From NCBI GenBank assembly GCA_022749755.1, contig CM040446.1, forward strand, positions 1,852,966 to 1,916,965: a stretch of DNA of 64,000 nt, in the 5' to 3' direction. The notes beneath the pieces are model-generated. The model was not told where the DNA came from. It worked only from the letters and a program-made list of their open reading frames with translations, and did no database searches. Positions 25,255 to 37,469 of this stretch are shown here, piece by piece. Within the stretch, counting starts at the first letter, position 1. Every line of letters starts with the position of its first letter. Both the position numbers and the translations under genes were made by a program. Origin of the DNA: Azadirachta indica (Eukaryota; Streptophyta; Magnoliopsida; Sapindales; Meliaceae).

Positions 25255-25368
25255 GACAGGGGTAATTTTATCCGAAAAATTAAAAGATGGTCATTTTTCT
25301 AATTTTATTTATATGTTGGTCATTTTTGAAAATCTTAAGTCAACAGTGGTTACTGTTAAAAATTTCCC
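25255..25368 (-). repeat. MULE right terminal inverted repeat
   Basis: Its reverse complement starts GGGAAATTTT and follows the left TIR, including the CAACAGT-AACC-ACTGTTG stem, for about 115 bp with a few mismatches. The 9-bp duplication TAAAAAATA follows directly at 25369-25377. Confidence 0.9.
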
Positions 25369-25377
25369 TAAAAAATA

Positions 25378-25660
25378 AGTACTTAAAATATGTTTTAATT
25401 AAAGACAACTATTTAGAAGGTGATTTATTAAAATACAAAATAATTCTCTCCTTACCTATAAAAATAAAACATAGCATATTTATTTTTCATCAATATATAA
25501 TTGAGATATTGAATGTAATTTAGAAGAGGTTAATTTTTTCATTGGATTATATCTTCTATCGGTGAAGATATTTATTATTTTTTTTTTAATTATTAAGAAT
25601 CTATATTGTAAATATCATGTAGTTCTACAATTCTAAGATTTAGAATTCATGTAATTATTT
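25378..25660 (+). repeat. Probable copia 3' LTR, right part
   Basis: This is the continuation of the sequence interrupted by the MULE. Around 25535-25575 it has a CATTGG stretch followed by ATCGGTGAAG, a pattern seen near the ends of many copia LTRs. The right border is not defined, because neither a clear TG...CA end nor a target duplication was found. Confidence 0.4.
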
Positions 25661-28600
25661 TACAAGCTTTGCTTTAAAAGTACATCTAAAATTGCGCACC
25701 ATATATATATATATATATATATATTTGCATGTACACATATGTATAGATAAGTGGACCGCAAAAGTTGTTTATAATTGTGACCGATCTTAGGAAAAATGTG
25801 GCCAAGGTTCAAGTTTTTAATGTCAAAAAAGTGGTAGTTGTAGTATTATTATTGCCAAGAACTCAAACCAACCAAATTGTTAATTTATTCAACCTTTCAT
25901 AAAGGCGTATATACATCCAGATAATTAGGAAAATTAAATGTGTATATTACATTTAAATAAATATATCAATTAAGAGAAATTATATAACTTCAAAAATATT
26001 ATTCGTTTTCTTTATGAATCCGAGCAATTTAAAATGTGGATTTAAATAATTTGGTATTAAATTAGTAACAAATAACAGGATGAAGTATACTAAAATAATA
26101 TTTTAAAAAAATACATGTCGTTATATATATATATATATATATATATACATAGACCCACACTCGAGAGAAAAAAATTATAAAAAGTTACTCACTAATTTTG
26201 ACTAGCCTAATAAAACAAAACATTTTATTTTATTGGGTGAACCATGCTATCAAGCATTGACTCCCCATTTGCTGCTACTCCACATACTTGCCTTTCACCC
26301 AAGTATTTAATATGATTTCTCTTTTAAAGAATTTAAAATGTTTGAAACATTTTTAATAACTAAACGATATGGAAATTTGTTCAAGTTTAAGGGCAACGTC
26401 TATTCCATCACAAGTAATTTTATTAACAAAATAATAATAATAATAACTTAATCCTAAGAGGGCCATCGAGAGCAAGTTGAGAAGAACAAGAAAGAATAAG
26501 AGCTTCACGTTCGTGATACAAAGGATCTCAACACATAAAATGAACCAAACAGTTGATCTCAAAACGTCACATTCTTTGGCTTTTGCAATTGACATTTTCA
26601 ATAATATTAATTTCAGCAAATTATCTTATTTTATTTTATGTAAATAAAAAATTGAAGTTGGACCGATTATTTAGTCTTCATCGAATGATATTTTCGTAGA
26701 TTACCCATTTGCTATTGTTCATTTAGCATGCGGATGATCGTAACATTGACATAAACCATATGCTTTGTTTTTTTCCTCCTTATATTTATGTATATCTTCT
26801 ATATATGTATTAAACATTAATTTCATCAATACAATTAACAATATAATTGTTTGTGTTTTATATATCTTCATTTCTTTTTGTAATAAATAATGTCAAGAAT
26901 TGGAAACAATAAATGCAATTTTTCGAAGATTATGAAAGATGGACATATGTATAAATATAAATTGCGTATGCTGCACGTTATTCTTGGATTAATAATTGAA
27001 TCGAATGCAGGAGGCATACTTATAACTGAATTATTGAATTATTTGACTTTGATAGCAAAGAAATTATTGCACATTTAAAATTTATCTTTAAAAAGAAAAT
27101 AATCATATTTTGTTGCCAAAAATTGTTGTTAGTACATAAGAATGATAAAATTTTAGGTGAATTTAAGATAAAATTAGGATGATGTAACCGTGAATAAGGA
27201 GAACAACAAAAAATGTATATTATTAATAAGATGAAAAATAATTTAATACTCTTCATCTTACTCCATTCTCTACACATGCATGTATGTGTGAACAATTTTT
27301 AATTAACAAGTTTTTATAATTCATACTTATTTTATATTATCACATAATCAAATTTACAATGAAAAAGAATTCATTTCTCATATAAAAAAATTTTCTATCA
27401 CATCTTATTAAATTTATCTATTTTTTACCTTATTCAATTTATGGAGAAATAAATTAGTGTATAGGAATTAAATGAAAATGAAGTAGAGAATAGGGAAGGC
27501 TTTTGCATCCCCAACCCTACCCCATCCCCATCTCATGCCATCCTTACTAGTACATCAAAATAACAAGATAGAAAAAATTCGAAACCCACGTTCGAAAACT
27601 TCCAAATTAATTTTATATTTTTGATGTCTCATCATTTTCAAAAACAGTAAATCACCTCCCAACTATAAGAAAAATCTGAAAACCCATTGCTGAAAAGATC
27701 CAAAGTAAATTTGTATTTTAGAAGAAACACCCACATGTTGATTATCAAATCCACTAATTTTTCAAGAAGAAGAATCACAATGCATTAAGCCTCTAATTTA
27801 ATTGGAACATTTGTACCACAAAAAGCTAGAAAATGGGTCACAATTTTAATCGATAAGCTTGCATTTTGATCTTATGAGCTCTACCTAACATTCAAGAATG
27901 GTACATCTATAAACCACCACACATATGACTTCTATTCGCTTCTAATACTTCAAATTTTAATAATTTTTTTAATTTCAAAAAGAAAATTTAGGATTAAACT
28001 TTTATTGGAGTGTTCAAACAAGTTATAAGTAGTTAGTTGATAACACGTGGTGGAATATAAAAAAACAGGAGGATGTAATGCTCAAAATTTAATGCTTCGA
28101 AAACTATAAATAATAGAACGAAGATGGATGAGGTGCTAGTAAAGGTCAAAATCTCATTAAAGAATTTTTCGAGTCATTATCAAAATAAAACCGTGTAAAC
28201 TCAAATTTAAAACGGACAAATATTTAAAATAAACAATATCTACTTTGTAGAAAGGCGTTGTTGTTGTATAAATGTTATGTTGGTTAGGGCTTATGAGGTG
28301 ACAATTTAAGGGATAAAATTGACAATATTTGTGAAAGGAGCTTGAAGCAAAATTAGAAGGTGACAAGTGGGAAATTTAGACATTGACTTGAGATAAAAAT
28401 GAGACAGTGACTTGAAAATTAATATATACGGTTGGTTTTGTATATACCTCATCTCTTTTTGGGAGAAAAGATCAGCTGTCAATTGGCCCCTCAGTCAATC
28501 ATTCATGCAATGATAAAACCTTCTACTTACCGTCTCCTCAAATGAATTAATTGATTGAGTTAAAAATATATAAAACAATAATATGAATGAGAAATAGAGT

Positions 28601-30880
28601 GATTAGTATCTCTCCAAGCCTCTGAACATCATTATCACTTCTTAATCATTCAAGCCACCTGTGTTTGTTTGAAATAATGTGATATATTTTAATGGTGTAA
28701 TATTTTCTAGGTAACATACAAATAATAGTTTAATTAATTCAGGAATTATTAATGGAAATATGAATACAATTAGGCCGTGCAAACGTATTTAATTAAGCTT
28801 TATATGATTAAAAAAGAAAAAGATTAGGAGAAGTTTTGAATGCCTCGTGGACACATGAATGCCAATGGTTTTAAATTTTCATTTCCCATTGCCTAAAAGA
28901 ATATATGCGTAAAGTTTTCCCGATGGCTTTTTCTTTTTTTTTTTTCCCCCTTTTTTTACTAACAAAAAATCCATAATTCCCGATCCTTCGATGGCACGAA
29001 AACGTATAGAATCTCTCATAAATCACTTATGTATTATTCAAATTCATATATATGTTTTTATATTTTGTGTAAGTTAAAGAAAGATCACTTAAGTTCACAC
29101 ATTGAAGAGGTTTTATCAATTAGAATGATATCTTAAAAAGAAAATTATTTATTTACATACTACATAATAATATCAGTGCTTTCCAATTAAATCTCCATAA
29201 TATCAGCCTCATCGACGTCTTCACACACCTAATAAGAATTCTTGCAAACCACACGATAATGTGCACTTTGGTCACAAATGTTTTAATATCTTGCAGAAGA
29301 TTTAATTGGAAGTATATATAACTTGTCGAGAAAGAGAAATGTCTTGGAAAAATACGTAAAACAAACCCCAACTAGCTATAAGTTACAGGAAAATGTCGCA
29401 ATTTTATGCAGTGGTTCCACTTGGCATAGCAACTGAAAGCACTGCCAAAAAACATCCTCAATCAGTAGTGAGATATCATAGAAGCATTTGGGTTTTGACA
29501 AAACTTTTTAGTTTTTTTTTTTTTTTTTTTTTACGTGTGAAGATTGAATTGGTCTCAACTCTCAACCAGCAGCTTCTTGCCTGCTCATATTCTAACAGGC
29601 AAAAAAACTTGGTGTTACTTAACGCTATGAATAATAAATAATATCTACTTCCGTGTGTTGCACATGGATTTGCAGTGTACAACCCTTACGTGTCCAAAAC
29701 GCAGCTTGCTAAAAATACAAAGAGAATATTTAGGCTTGAAACCTGACATATTAAACTTGCTAATAGACCTTTCAAAGTTTAAAACTTGAATAATTATATT
29801 TAAACCTATAGTAAGAACATATCACTCTAAATCTGATATATTACACCTGTAATCCAAATCGATAAATACTTGCAAATCTGAAATGCTAAATTTCAACTAG
29901 TATCAATATCTAATATCTCCTTTATGCGGTAGTCAGAGCCATTAACATTAAAGATGTCCTCGATGCTTGTTATAGGACTTAGATTGACTCCAATTTTTCT
30001 GAAAACAAAAGGTTTTATTTCTCGGCAGCTACAGAATGGATTACAGAGCTCGAGAACTGCCAGTCTTAGTGTGATTTTGACAAGTCTGCTCAGAATGGGG
30101 AAATGTTGGTTGAGTTGATTGGGACGGAAAAAACAAAACTTGGGTTTGTCGAATCTTAGAAGCAAATGTTGACACATCTTCACAAATGTCATTGTTCAAT
30201 TCTGTATGCAAACGATCGGATTTAAAGCCAGCCAACGCATCACTTAAGTTTGCAAGTCGCATCCTTCTGAATTATCAGCCACATGAATCGTGTACTTTTC
30301 AAATGGGGGAAAAAAGAATTCGCAAATTTTGAATATACTATGCCTATTTATGAGAATAATTTGACTTTTGAAATTTCAAATGGAAAAACAAGTTATAAGA
30401 ACAGTACAAAACCGCTAATGTTACATCAATCAAAAGATGATAATACCCAGAGAAAATAAAAAATAACACACCTCCAAAACACAGCTTTATTTAGAGTTGT
30501 CTAGAGTAAAAATTTGATCGAGGAAGGAAATCTAATGCGGCTACATAATATGTTGCTTGACAATAATTTTACAAAACAAGAATAGCATTTTACACCTCAT
30601 GGGAAAAGTCTGCACTTGCACTAAACTAACTGCAATGGTATTTTCCATCTAGAAATCTACATGTCAATCATTAGCTATAAACATTGCAAGACCAATTACT
30701 CTAATCTGAGTCATGATCTATGGGGTTGAGTATCTTAGCAAATTCTACCAATAATACACCTAGTCATCATCATTCCTTCGTTAACTAACCAAAAACATCA
30801 GTTGAAGTACCAATCTTGATATAATATTTTGGCACAACTAATGTGGTTTGTTGCACTTAATAAAACAGGTCCAGAAGTAT
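25661..30880. other. AT-rich intergenic region
   Basis: No gene is supported. The stretch contains (AT)n tracts at 25701-25724 and 26122-26147. Open frames at 26353-26619 and 29893-30262 (minus) show no family I recognise and are probably chance. The part nearest 30900 should hold the 3' untranslated region of CPL4, which is transcribed leftward. Confidence 0.55.
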
Positions 30881-30911
30881 TCCATGCAGTGCAACTACCT
30901 GAAGATATTTG

Positions 30912-33900
30912 TTATTGGTCCTTCGCACTTTGGTTAACCGGAAAGTTCTCTTCAGGTTGCTTTTGCCACAAAAAATTGGCCGCCTCTATCCACCGTGGAT
31001 TCACTAAAAACTTTTTTTCTTTCACTGCCCAACGAGACTTCTCTGTTCCAACATCTGTTGAGATCACGTGTGTCACCGAAGGATCGACTTCTGTCAAGCA
31101 TGTGGCTCCTAGCTGCTCTGCCATCTTCCAAAAAGATGGTGATTGTCAGCTGGGAATCTGGTGGGAAAAACACACGACTGAAGACAAGTTTACACCCTTT
31201 CAAGATTTCTTTCCGGACCATTTTCAGCACCTGCGAGCAATAAGTGATGAACGTCAAAGTCCCTAATAAATAACGATGTTCCTATTGAAATTAGTGTACA
31301 AATGCATGGAGTTCTGTAACGCCAACATGGACATGAACATAAGAAATCAATGGGCAATAATATATATATATATATACATATATAGGAAAAAGATTCACAG
31401 CAATTAGACTACGTACGGAAACAAAAAGTGTAATAGTAAATGCCACTTCCACAAGAATGTAAAGAACACAACCTAAATTGAGCAGAGTCAATTATCCAAG
31501 AAACGTCTTACCTGCCTCACATCTCTGCCAGCAAGATCATCCCCAAGTTCCTATAAAAAGACTCATAATCAATAGAGTCAGGCACACAAATCGAACAATA
31601 ACAACTTTTATCAAAAAAGTCTTAGGAAAGGGATGTACATCAAAGAACATGCTGTGGATTCGCTTCAGAATTTTAAGAACAGATGCAAGTGCCCCATCGG
31701 GCTCACTTTCATCACTCTTCAACTCAGAAAGAGATCTGCAGTTGAAGCCAAATTGGCGACAACTTGAAGCAAAAAAATGATATCTTTCCATCTGTATCAA
31801 ATTGTCCCTGTGCTTTGTCCATGCCTGAATAATGGATGCCAAAACAGAAAGCTTTCAAATTACCATCAATTCATTTCAAAGAATTCTGTTCCACTTAGAA
31901 GGAAATAAATGATTCTATGACCATGTCTGTACAATTTTATATTTGCAAGAAAACTGGAAAGGAATAGCCTCTCAGTTACCCCACAAGAAATTGACAAAGA
32001 CGGAAAAAGAAAAATACCACGATCAACATTACCACAGTACAAAAATGAATTTGATCAAATAGGCTCCTCCAAGTATTTCTATCTAACTGATTTGCGCATT
32101 ATAACAACTCTAATCACATAATATGATGATCCATTAATGTACAGATATGAAAGAAAGTTGGTTGCAACTTAACTTACGTTTTCTGTGTCATCAAGAATCA
32201 GCACAGCACTTTCTTGCCCCAGGACCACGTCAAGACCCTTCTGATGTCTTTGAGTGCCATCGTCTCGTGAAATCACTTTAGCATGGAAGTACTCCCTGCC
32301 AGGATCAAGCAACTTAGCCATTTCTAATGCATATGGTCTGTCACCCATAGTATATATGTACATCTCGAACATCTCACTAGCTTCTTTCAAAAATGGGCGG
32401 ACAAAGGGCCTCAATTTGGTCATCATATGCATAAATTCCAACATGAAGAGGCTGCCTTTTGAAACATCTAATTCATAACATTTGAAACCATAGCAATAAG
32501 AAGTCAATGAAAATACAATTGGAATAAGATAATATAATGCAACAAAAAAAATAAATGGTAAGCACACAATTCACATATTGATTGCAAACCAAGATAAAAT
32601 CAGAAGCAAAGTTAATAGCTAAAATTTTCAATAAGAGCTTGTATTAAGTTTCAGCATATGGCTCTTGGTAACATCATTTTCAAGTGACAATGACCTGCAT
32701 CAGCATTTTCCTTGGATTTTCAATGATTGTCTCCATGAACATACTATAAACATCATCACAATTGCTATTATAGATAACCAAAAAGCTAGAAGCAGCAAAT
32801 TTCAGCTTTTCTTAATTTGATAATCACAGCATAAACTATCAAATAGTGGGACCATAGTTTGACATTGATGAAGGTCAGCTAAACAAGAATGGGACAGATG
32901 GTTCAATTTGAATCTGAGGTTTAGAAGAGATTGCATCAAACTAAAAAACCACCTTGTAATGTTTCAATATTTGAAAATAATAAAAAATAGAATAATAATG
33001 ATAATAGTAATTGAAAAATATGCATAAACTTGTTCACTGAAAAGTAGGGAGAGCTATAGTGAATTTTTAGAATATGTGTTGAACCCTACACTGCATACCA
33101 TGCAATGTCCACAACATGAATATCACTGTACCATCTTTGCATGGACAATATAAAACATACATTTAAAGTGTTCCTAATGCCTCATGAAACAAAAAATTTA
33201 TAATAATATCAAATGTTAAAAGAATACAATCTTGCCTCAAGCATAAGATCACCCTTAAGGATACTCCATAACTTACTTTAGTTGATAATGAATATTTTTA
33301 TGCTGCTGTTGCAATCTTGTTCAGTTTCCTCACATTATCAAGTCTAATAGTATTCACAGATAAGTTAACTTAGAAGTATCCATTATTTAAGCGAGTAAAG
33401 GTTTTTTCTCTTCAAGTTGGATGGTTAGTCTTTTCTTATCAGGGGTGAATCCCTCCTTATTAGAAGTATCTAATGTTTCTTTTTGAATAAGAGTATTGCT
33501 CACTATAAATAAGACTTTAAGATATGTCTTGTGAGATGCGATAGATTACTGTATGACAAATATCAGTTTTCCCCCAAATTCTCTGTGTCTCTCTTCTTTC
33601 TCTCCATTTTCTCCCCATTCTTATTATTTATCTCTCCTCTCCCTTTCTATCTTTTCCCCTACCCTTTTTCTTACTTGTTGTCCTATAACATTTTCCAAAA
33701 TTGACGTAATCAGGCTATTTTTATAGCCAATGTGATGCAGAACAGGAAACCGAAAAAAATCACAAACTCTTGTGTATTCAGGATTCTAGGAATTTAAGGT
33801 AAGTTAAGATACTATAGGGGTTTAAGTCATATTTAGTTTTCCTAATATGGTTTTCTTATTTGACTAGGATTTATATAATTTATAGGATTACACTGTTTTC

Positions 33901-36723
33901 CCTGTGCTTACAAATTTATAATTTCCTGTTTTATTGACGATTTGTCCACCATAATAGCAACTCTTATTTTTAAGCAAAACTGAATGTTTCTAATAGATTA
34001 ATGACTAAAGTATTTTGGTTATCAGCCTGTTTCTTCAAATATTCCACTCCCTTCTCCTTGTGTATGTTATTTGATAATCCATCCTACAGCACAATGGGAT
34101 TTTATTTCTTAAGCCATTTACTTACGGTCTAGGTTTACTGAACAAATTCAAAGTTTACAAGTTTATGGCAAACTATAAAGCTAGACGAACAAAATAGCAA
34201 CATAAACTATGCATCCAACAAAATATAACTAAGCTAATGAATGTGAGGCAAGAAAAAAGTATCTAACAAATACACATAGCACCATCAGATGCAATACCAA
34301 TTACAGAATCGCATAAACAAGCTAATAGCATCTACCTTGCAGAGAATCTGCTTGGCTCTTCAAATATTCTTCCTCAGGATTCAAATGAACAAGCAAAGTC
34401 GAGTTAAGTAGTGTGTGATCAAGGTCAAGTATCAAATAAAGCTTCCTATGACGCAATAAATTCTTCATATCCGTGCTCCGCAAACGATCAATTTCATCAT
34501 TTCCAATCCTTAGACCCTACAAGTAAAGTAGTTTCTACACCTCATCAATCAAGTCAAAAGCAATAGAGAACACGTTACATTTTGCTAATATGATCATGTC
34601 TTTGTATGTTTGAGCATGTTATAGATTGCTAATATTATCATGTTTCTGCGTACATATTGCTAATATGATCATCTTTCTGTGTGTGTGAATATGAATGTCT
34701 CAGAATTTTAGAAGGAATTTATGCCTGACTCTGTAGAATTAAAGGTTTTGCTTATACAAATAAGCCTCCAAATATACAGTGAAAAGAGAAAATGCAGACA
34801 ACAGAGTTCATAATTTTACAAATAGCAGTTGCTAATTTCTGAAAAGGTGTACCTTGCGTATGTAACCAAATGTTACACCAGTTTCCTCTTCCACCCTTTG
34901 CCCACATTTGTAACACATGCCCCCATAAGATCCTGGATGTTGACAGATATCCAATTCCACGGACACTTCTACACATTACGACATAACTGATACAAGTCAA
35001 TTCAGCCTAAAGAATATATGTGTTAACAAAACTAAACCTCAAGTGAGGGATTAGATGCATGATGTACTCATAACCTATAAGCCATTCTAAAAAAGTAATT
35101 TCTAAGAGAAATAGAAAGATAGACATATCTTGAACAGCAGAAAGATTCACTGCAGAAAATACAGGCATTTACTACTATGAACAAGGATAGAAGAAATCAT
35201 AGTACATAAAATGACAAATACCACACACCAATTAAATTGATATAGAACAAAAGTTGAAACTCAAGCAGCTGGACAACTTGATTGAGGCTTACAACTCCTT
35301 TAAAGTGCTATATATGAACTTCTCCAAAACAAATGCTTCTGATATCCTTGGGCATCTCTCAATGATAGCAGTTTATATGAAAACTGACTGAGAAACTCAA
35401 CCAATGAATTCTTGAATTACTTCATCCAGTGTTGTACATCCTAAAAAGGGTAGTTTGTGTATCCAAGACCTTCAGGGTATTTCACCAGCAATTAGGTGGC
35501 TATCCAGCACTTCATCTGGTGGAATAAAAGACACATCACTATATAGGAAAGGTTACCTGTCTCTTGTTCTACAGTTCTTTGCGAGGTTGATTCTTCCTGT
35601 TCCGGAGTGCTTTCCAACATCTCCACCTTGCGCCTTTTTTTCCTACAATTTAATTCATCCAAACAATTGATAGAGGAAAATAATTGGAAGAAAGACAAAG
35701 AAGATAAATATATTTCTGCCTGTGAATTTATAAAATTAGAAGAACTAGAGTATGTAATATAGGTATCCACATATAATCCAATAAAAGGTAACATTATCAC
35801 AAGCTCAAATGAGGATTGACCCTGCAATTAAACACTCATCTCTGTAACATCGCAAAATTTCTCCCTATCAACAAAATTCAAGTGCATGCAATAAGAGTAA
35901 TGTATAAAGGGTAGAAATTCATCTAAGATATCTCAGATTATATAAACTAAATTGGAAATGATCTAAAGATGAATATTTAGAAAGACAAATAATACATTAA
36001 AACAATTGGTATAATTTTCCAAGAAAGTGAAAAAAAATATAGCAAACACAATCAAGAATTAACAGTCCCTATGATGATACCATTCGCATTGGATGAAGAA
36101 AAAAGCTACAAATCAAAGTACAAAGCAGCAAAAAGTTTTCCATTCGAAAATACAAGAGTACTAATGGCACAATAATGGTATTAAAACCAGTATGCACACA
36201 GAGAAAAGAATCCAATATACATCTCATATCAGAAACTATACTGTGCCAACAAAACATGTCCTTAAAAAATCCAACATGTTCTCAACAAGAAAACCAAAAA
36301 CAAAAAGAAAAACGAACTACAACCAATTAATGCTGAGAAACTTAGGAAAAATTTTACCACTGAGAACAGGTTGAAACTTCAAACAACTCATTTGATATGT
36401 TTCATATAAAAGACACTTAACAAGCTTGCCACATTTTCTACCTAAACAAAAGTTTATTTACATTAAATTATAAAACAGGTAACTTCAGAAAAGTTATAAT
36501 GTTTCACAAAGTTTAATTCCTCGTAGCCAAAAAGAAATATGAAATACCTATTGCTTTCTAGGTCTTTGTCATTCTCGGCATCCTCCTCATCATTAGATTC
36601 TTCATCTTCAGCTCCTTCATCTGGCGATGAGCCTAATGAATTAGAATCGAGCTCAGCATCAAGAAATGCAGCAAAGTCATCGCTGCTGGAAGAGTGAACC
36701 GGAGAATCGGTCACAAGACTCAT
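30912..36723 (-). CDS. CPL4: RNA polymerase II CTD phosphatase-like 4 (FCP1/SCP family, FCPH + BRCT)
   Basis: Coding exons are 36548-36723, 35557-35642, 34853-34968, 34336-34516, 32178-32467, 31639-31824, 31512-31550 and 30912-31230, all GT-AG. The start MSLVTDSPVHSSSSDDFAAF opens an acidic N-terminus. The FCPH domain carries the catalytic DLDHTLL (near residue 157), then FMHMMTKLRPFVRPF, IYTMGDRPYALEMAKLLDP and VLILDDTEN. A BRCT domain lies in the last exon (MAEQLGATCLTEVDPSVTHV to FLWQKQPEENF). CPL4 dephosphorylates the Pol II CTD in the nucleus. Summed exon length is 1393, one base over a multiple of three. Two A5 runs in the last exon (31166-31170 and 31130-31134) each break the frame just before the BRCT domain, and reading three bases at each would restore a 462-residue protein. 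Either these are sequence errors or this allele makes a protein without BRCT. Confidence 0.9.
34582..34690. repeat. Three imperfect tandem units in a CPL4 intron
   Basis: The block TTGCTAATATGATCAT recurs at about 34582, 34626 and 34657, each followed by a T/G-rich tail. It lies in the intron between the 34853-34968 and 34336-34516 exons. Confidence 0.6.
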
Positions 36724-36870
36724 CTGAAGTGTCCATGAAATCACATCATCTTAATTTTCAATGTTCAAATGTTAAAACTTGAAAAATGAAAAGTACAAAC
36801 CACAATGGAGAAAAAAAAGTGAAAAGAGCATTCTCCAACAGTAATAAGAATGCTTAGCATGAAAGAAACA

Positions 36871-36966
36871 AATTCTAAAATTAGGACAGTAGGAAACAAT
36901 CAAAACTTAGGCATCCACAATTCTAAAATTAGGATGGTAGGAAACAATCAAAACTTAAGCATCCAA
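36871..36966. repeat. 48-bp tandem duplication in the CPL4 leader intron
   Basis: Two adjacent copies start AATTCTAAAATTAGGA and end near GCATCCA (36871-36918 and 36919-36966). They differ at only a few bases, so the duplication is fairly recent. Confidence 0.85.
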
Positions 36967-37239
36967 GTCCTCCAAATCAAAGGAGAATATCTGGATTTTT
37001 CATTTCCAATAATTGAGCTTTTATTTTTTTATTTTCCATAACATTTTTATTTAATCTTAATAAGCTAACAATGAGTAGTTGATTTCTAGTATTTACAATA
37101 ATAATTTCACGTTCGTTCTAACGAAAACTAAAATAAGAACCACTGCAAATTAAAAAAAGCCGTAACAACTGAACACTTCAAGCGAAAAAGCTAAACTTTT
37201 TGTCTCTATTGAGACTGTTAAAATTCTCTAGAAGCTTAC

Positions 37240-37440
37240 CTGCGAAGGATGCCTGAGGGATGATCAATTCGTCTTCGCGGCGGACGATGAGAAAGGCACA
37301 ATTCGATTGAAGCAAGGGATCGAGGCGGAGGCGGAGGCGGAGGCGGAGGCGGAGGCGACGGCGGTTCTCGGCGAAGGCGCAGAGGCGCAAGTGAGAGAGA
37401 GAGAGAGAGAGAGAGGAATGAGAACCTGAGAAGAGTGGAA
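37240..37440 (-). other. CPL4: CPL4 5' untranslated exon, followed by a leader intron
   Basis: A minus-strand splice donor (CAG|GTAAGC) ends this exon at 37240. The matching acceptor (TTCAG) lies directly before the start codon at 36723, so the whole leader is in a separate exon and the intron is about 516 bp. The exon is pyrimidine-rich on the transcribed strand, with (CT)n and (TCCGCC)n runs. A TTTTATA-like box near 37473-37480 would place transcription initiation around 37440. Confidence 0.6.
37323..37415. repeat. (GGCGGA)n and (GA)n microsatellites in the CPL4 leader
   Basis: About six GGCGGA hexamers (37323-37357) are followed by an uninterrupted GA run (about 37393-37415). Both lie in the transcribed 5' leader, where CT/GA runs are common in plants and can affect expression. 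The effect here is not known. Confidence 0.85.
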
Positions 37441-37469
37441 TTGTGCAGAAGTCTAACTAAAACCATTTT

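Larger units (their letters stand above)
16972..25368. mobile_element. Mutator-like element (MULE) with transposase and Ulp1-like gene
   Basis: This is an 8397-bp element bounded by terminal inverted repeats of about 115 bp (16972-17092 and about 25255-25368, both starting GGGAAATTTT when read inward). It is flanked by the perfect 9-bp duplication TAAAAAATA at 16963-16971 and 25369-25377. A 9-bp duplication and long TIRs are diagnostic for Mutator-like elements. It carries a MuDR-type transposase (minus, 24633 to 22022) and a DUF1985/Ulp1 peptidase-like gene (plus, 18244 to about 21397) that converge. This pairing matches the Kaonashi-type plant MULEs. Its GC content is visibly higher than that of the flanks. 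Both genes are broken by a few point lesions, so this copy is probably not autonomous now, although its ends are intact enough to be mobilised by a relative. Confidence 0.93.

Noticed and set aside
26353..26619. 88-codon hydrophobic minus-strand open frame
   Set aside because: The composition is AT-driven Leu/Ile/Phe; no motif or neighbouring exon supports a gene or transposon fragment.
29893..30262. Two overlapping minus-strand open frames of 73 and 99 codons downstream of CPL4
   Set aside because: I recognise no domain, the frames overlap, and the region lacks splice structure linking it to CPL4; probably chance.
37240..37466. 76-codon upstream open frame in the CPL4 leader ending at the start codon
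   Set aside because: Its ATG lies at or upstream of the transcription start predicted from the TATA-like box, so it is probably not in the mRNA.
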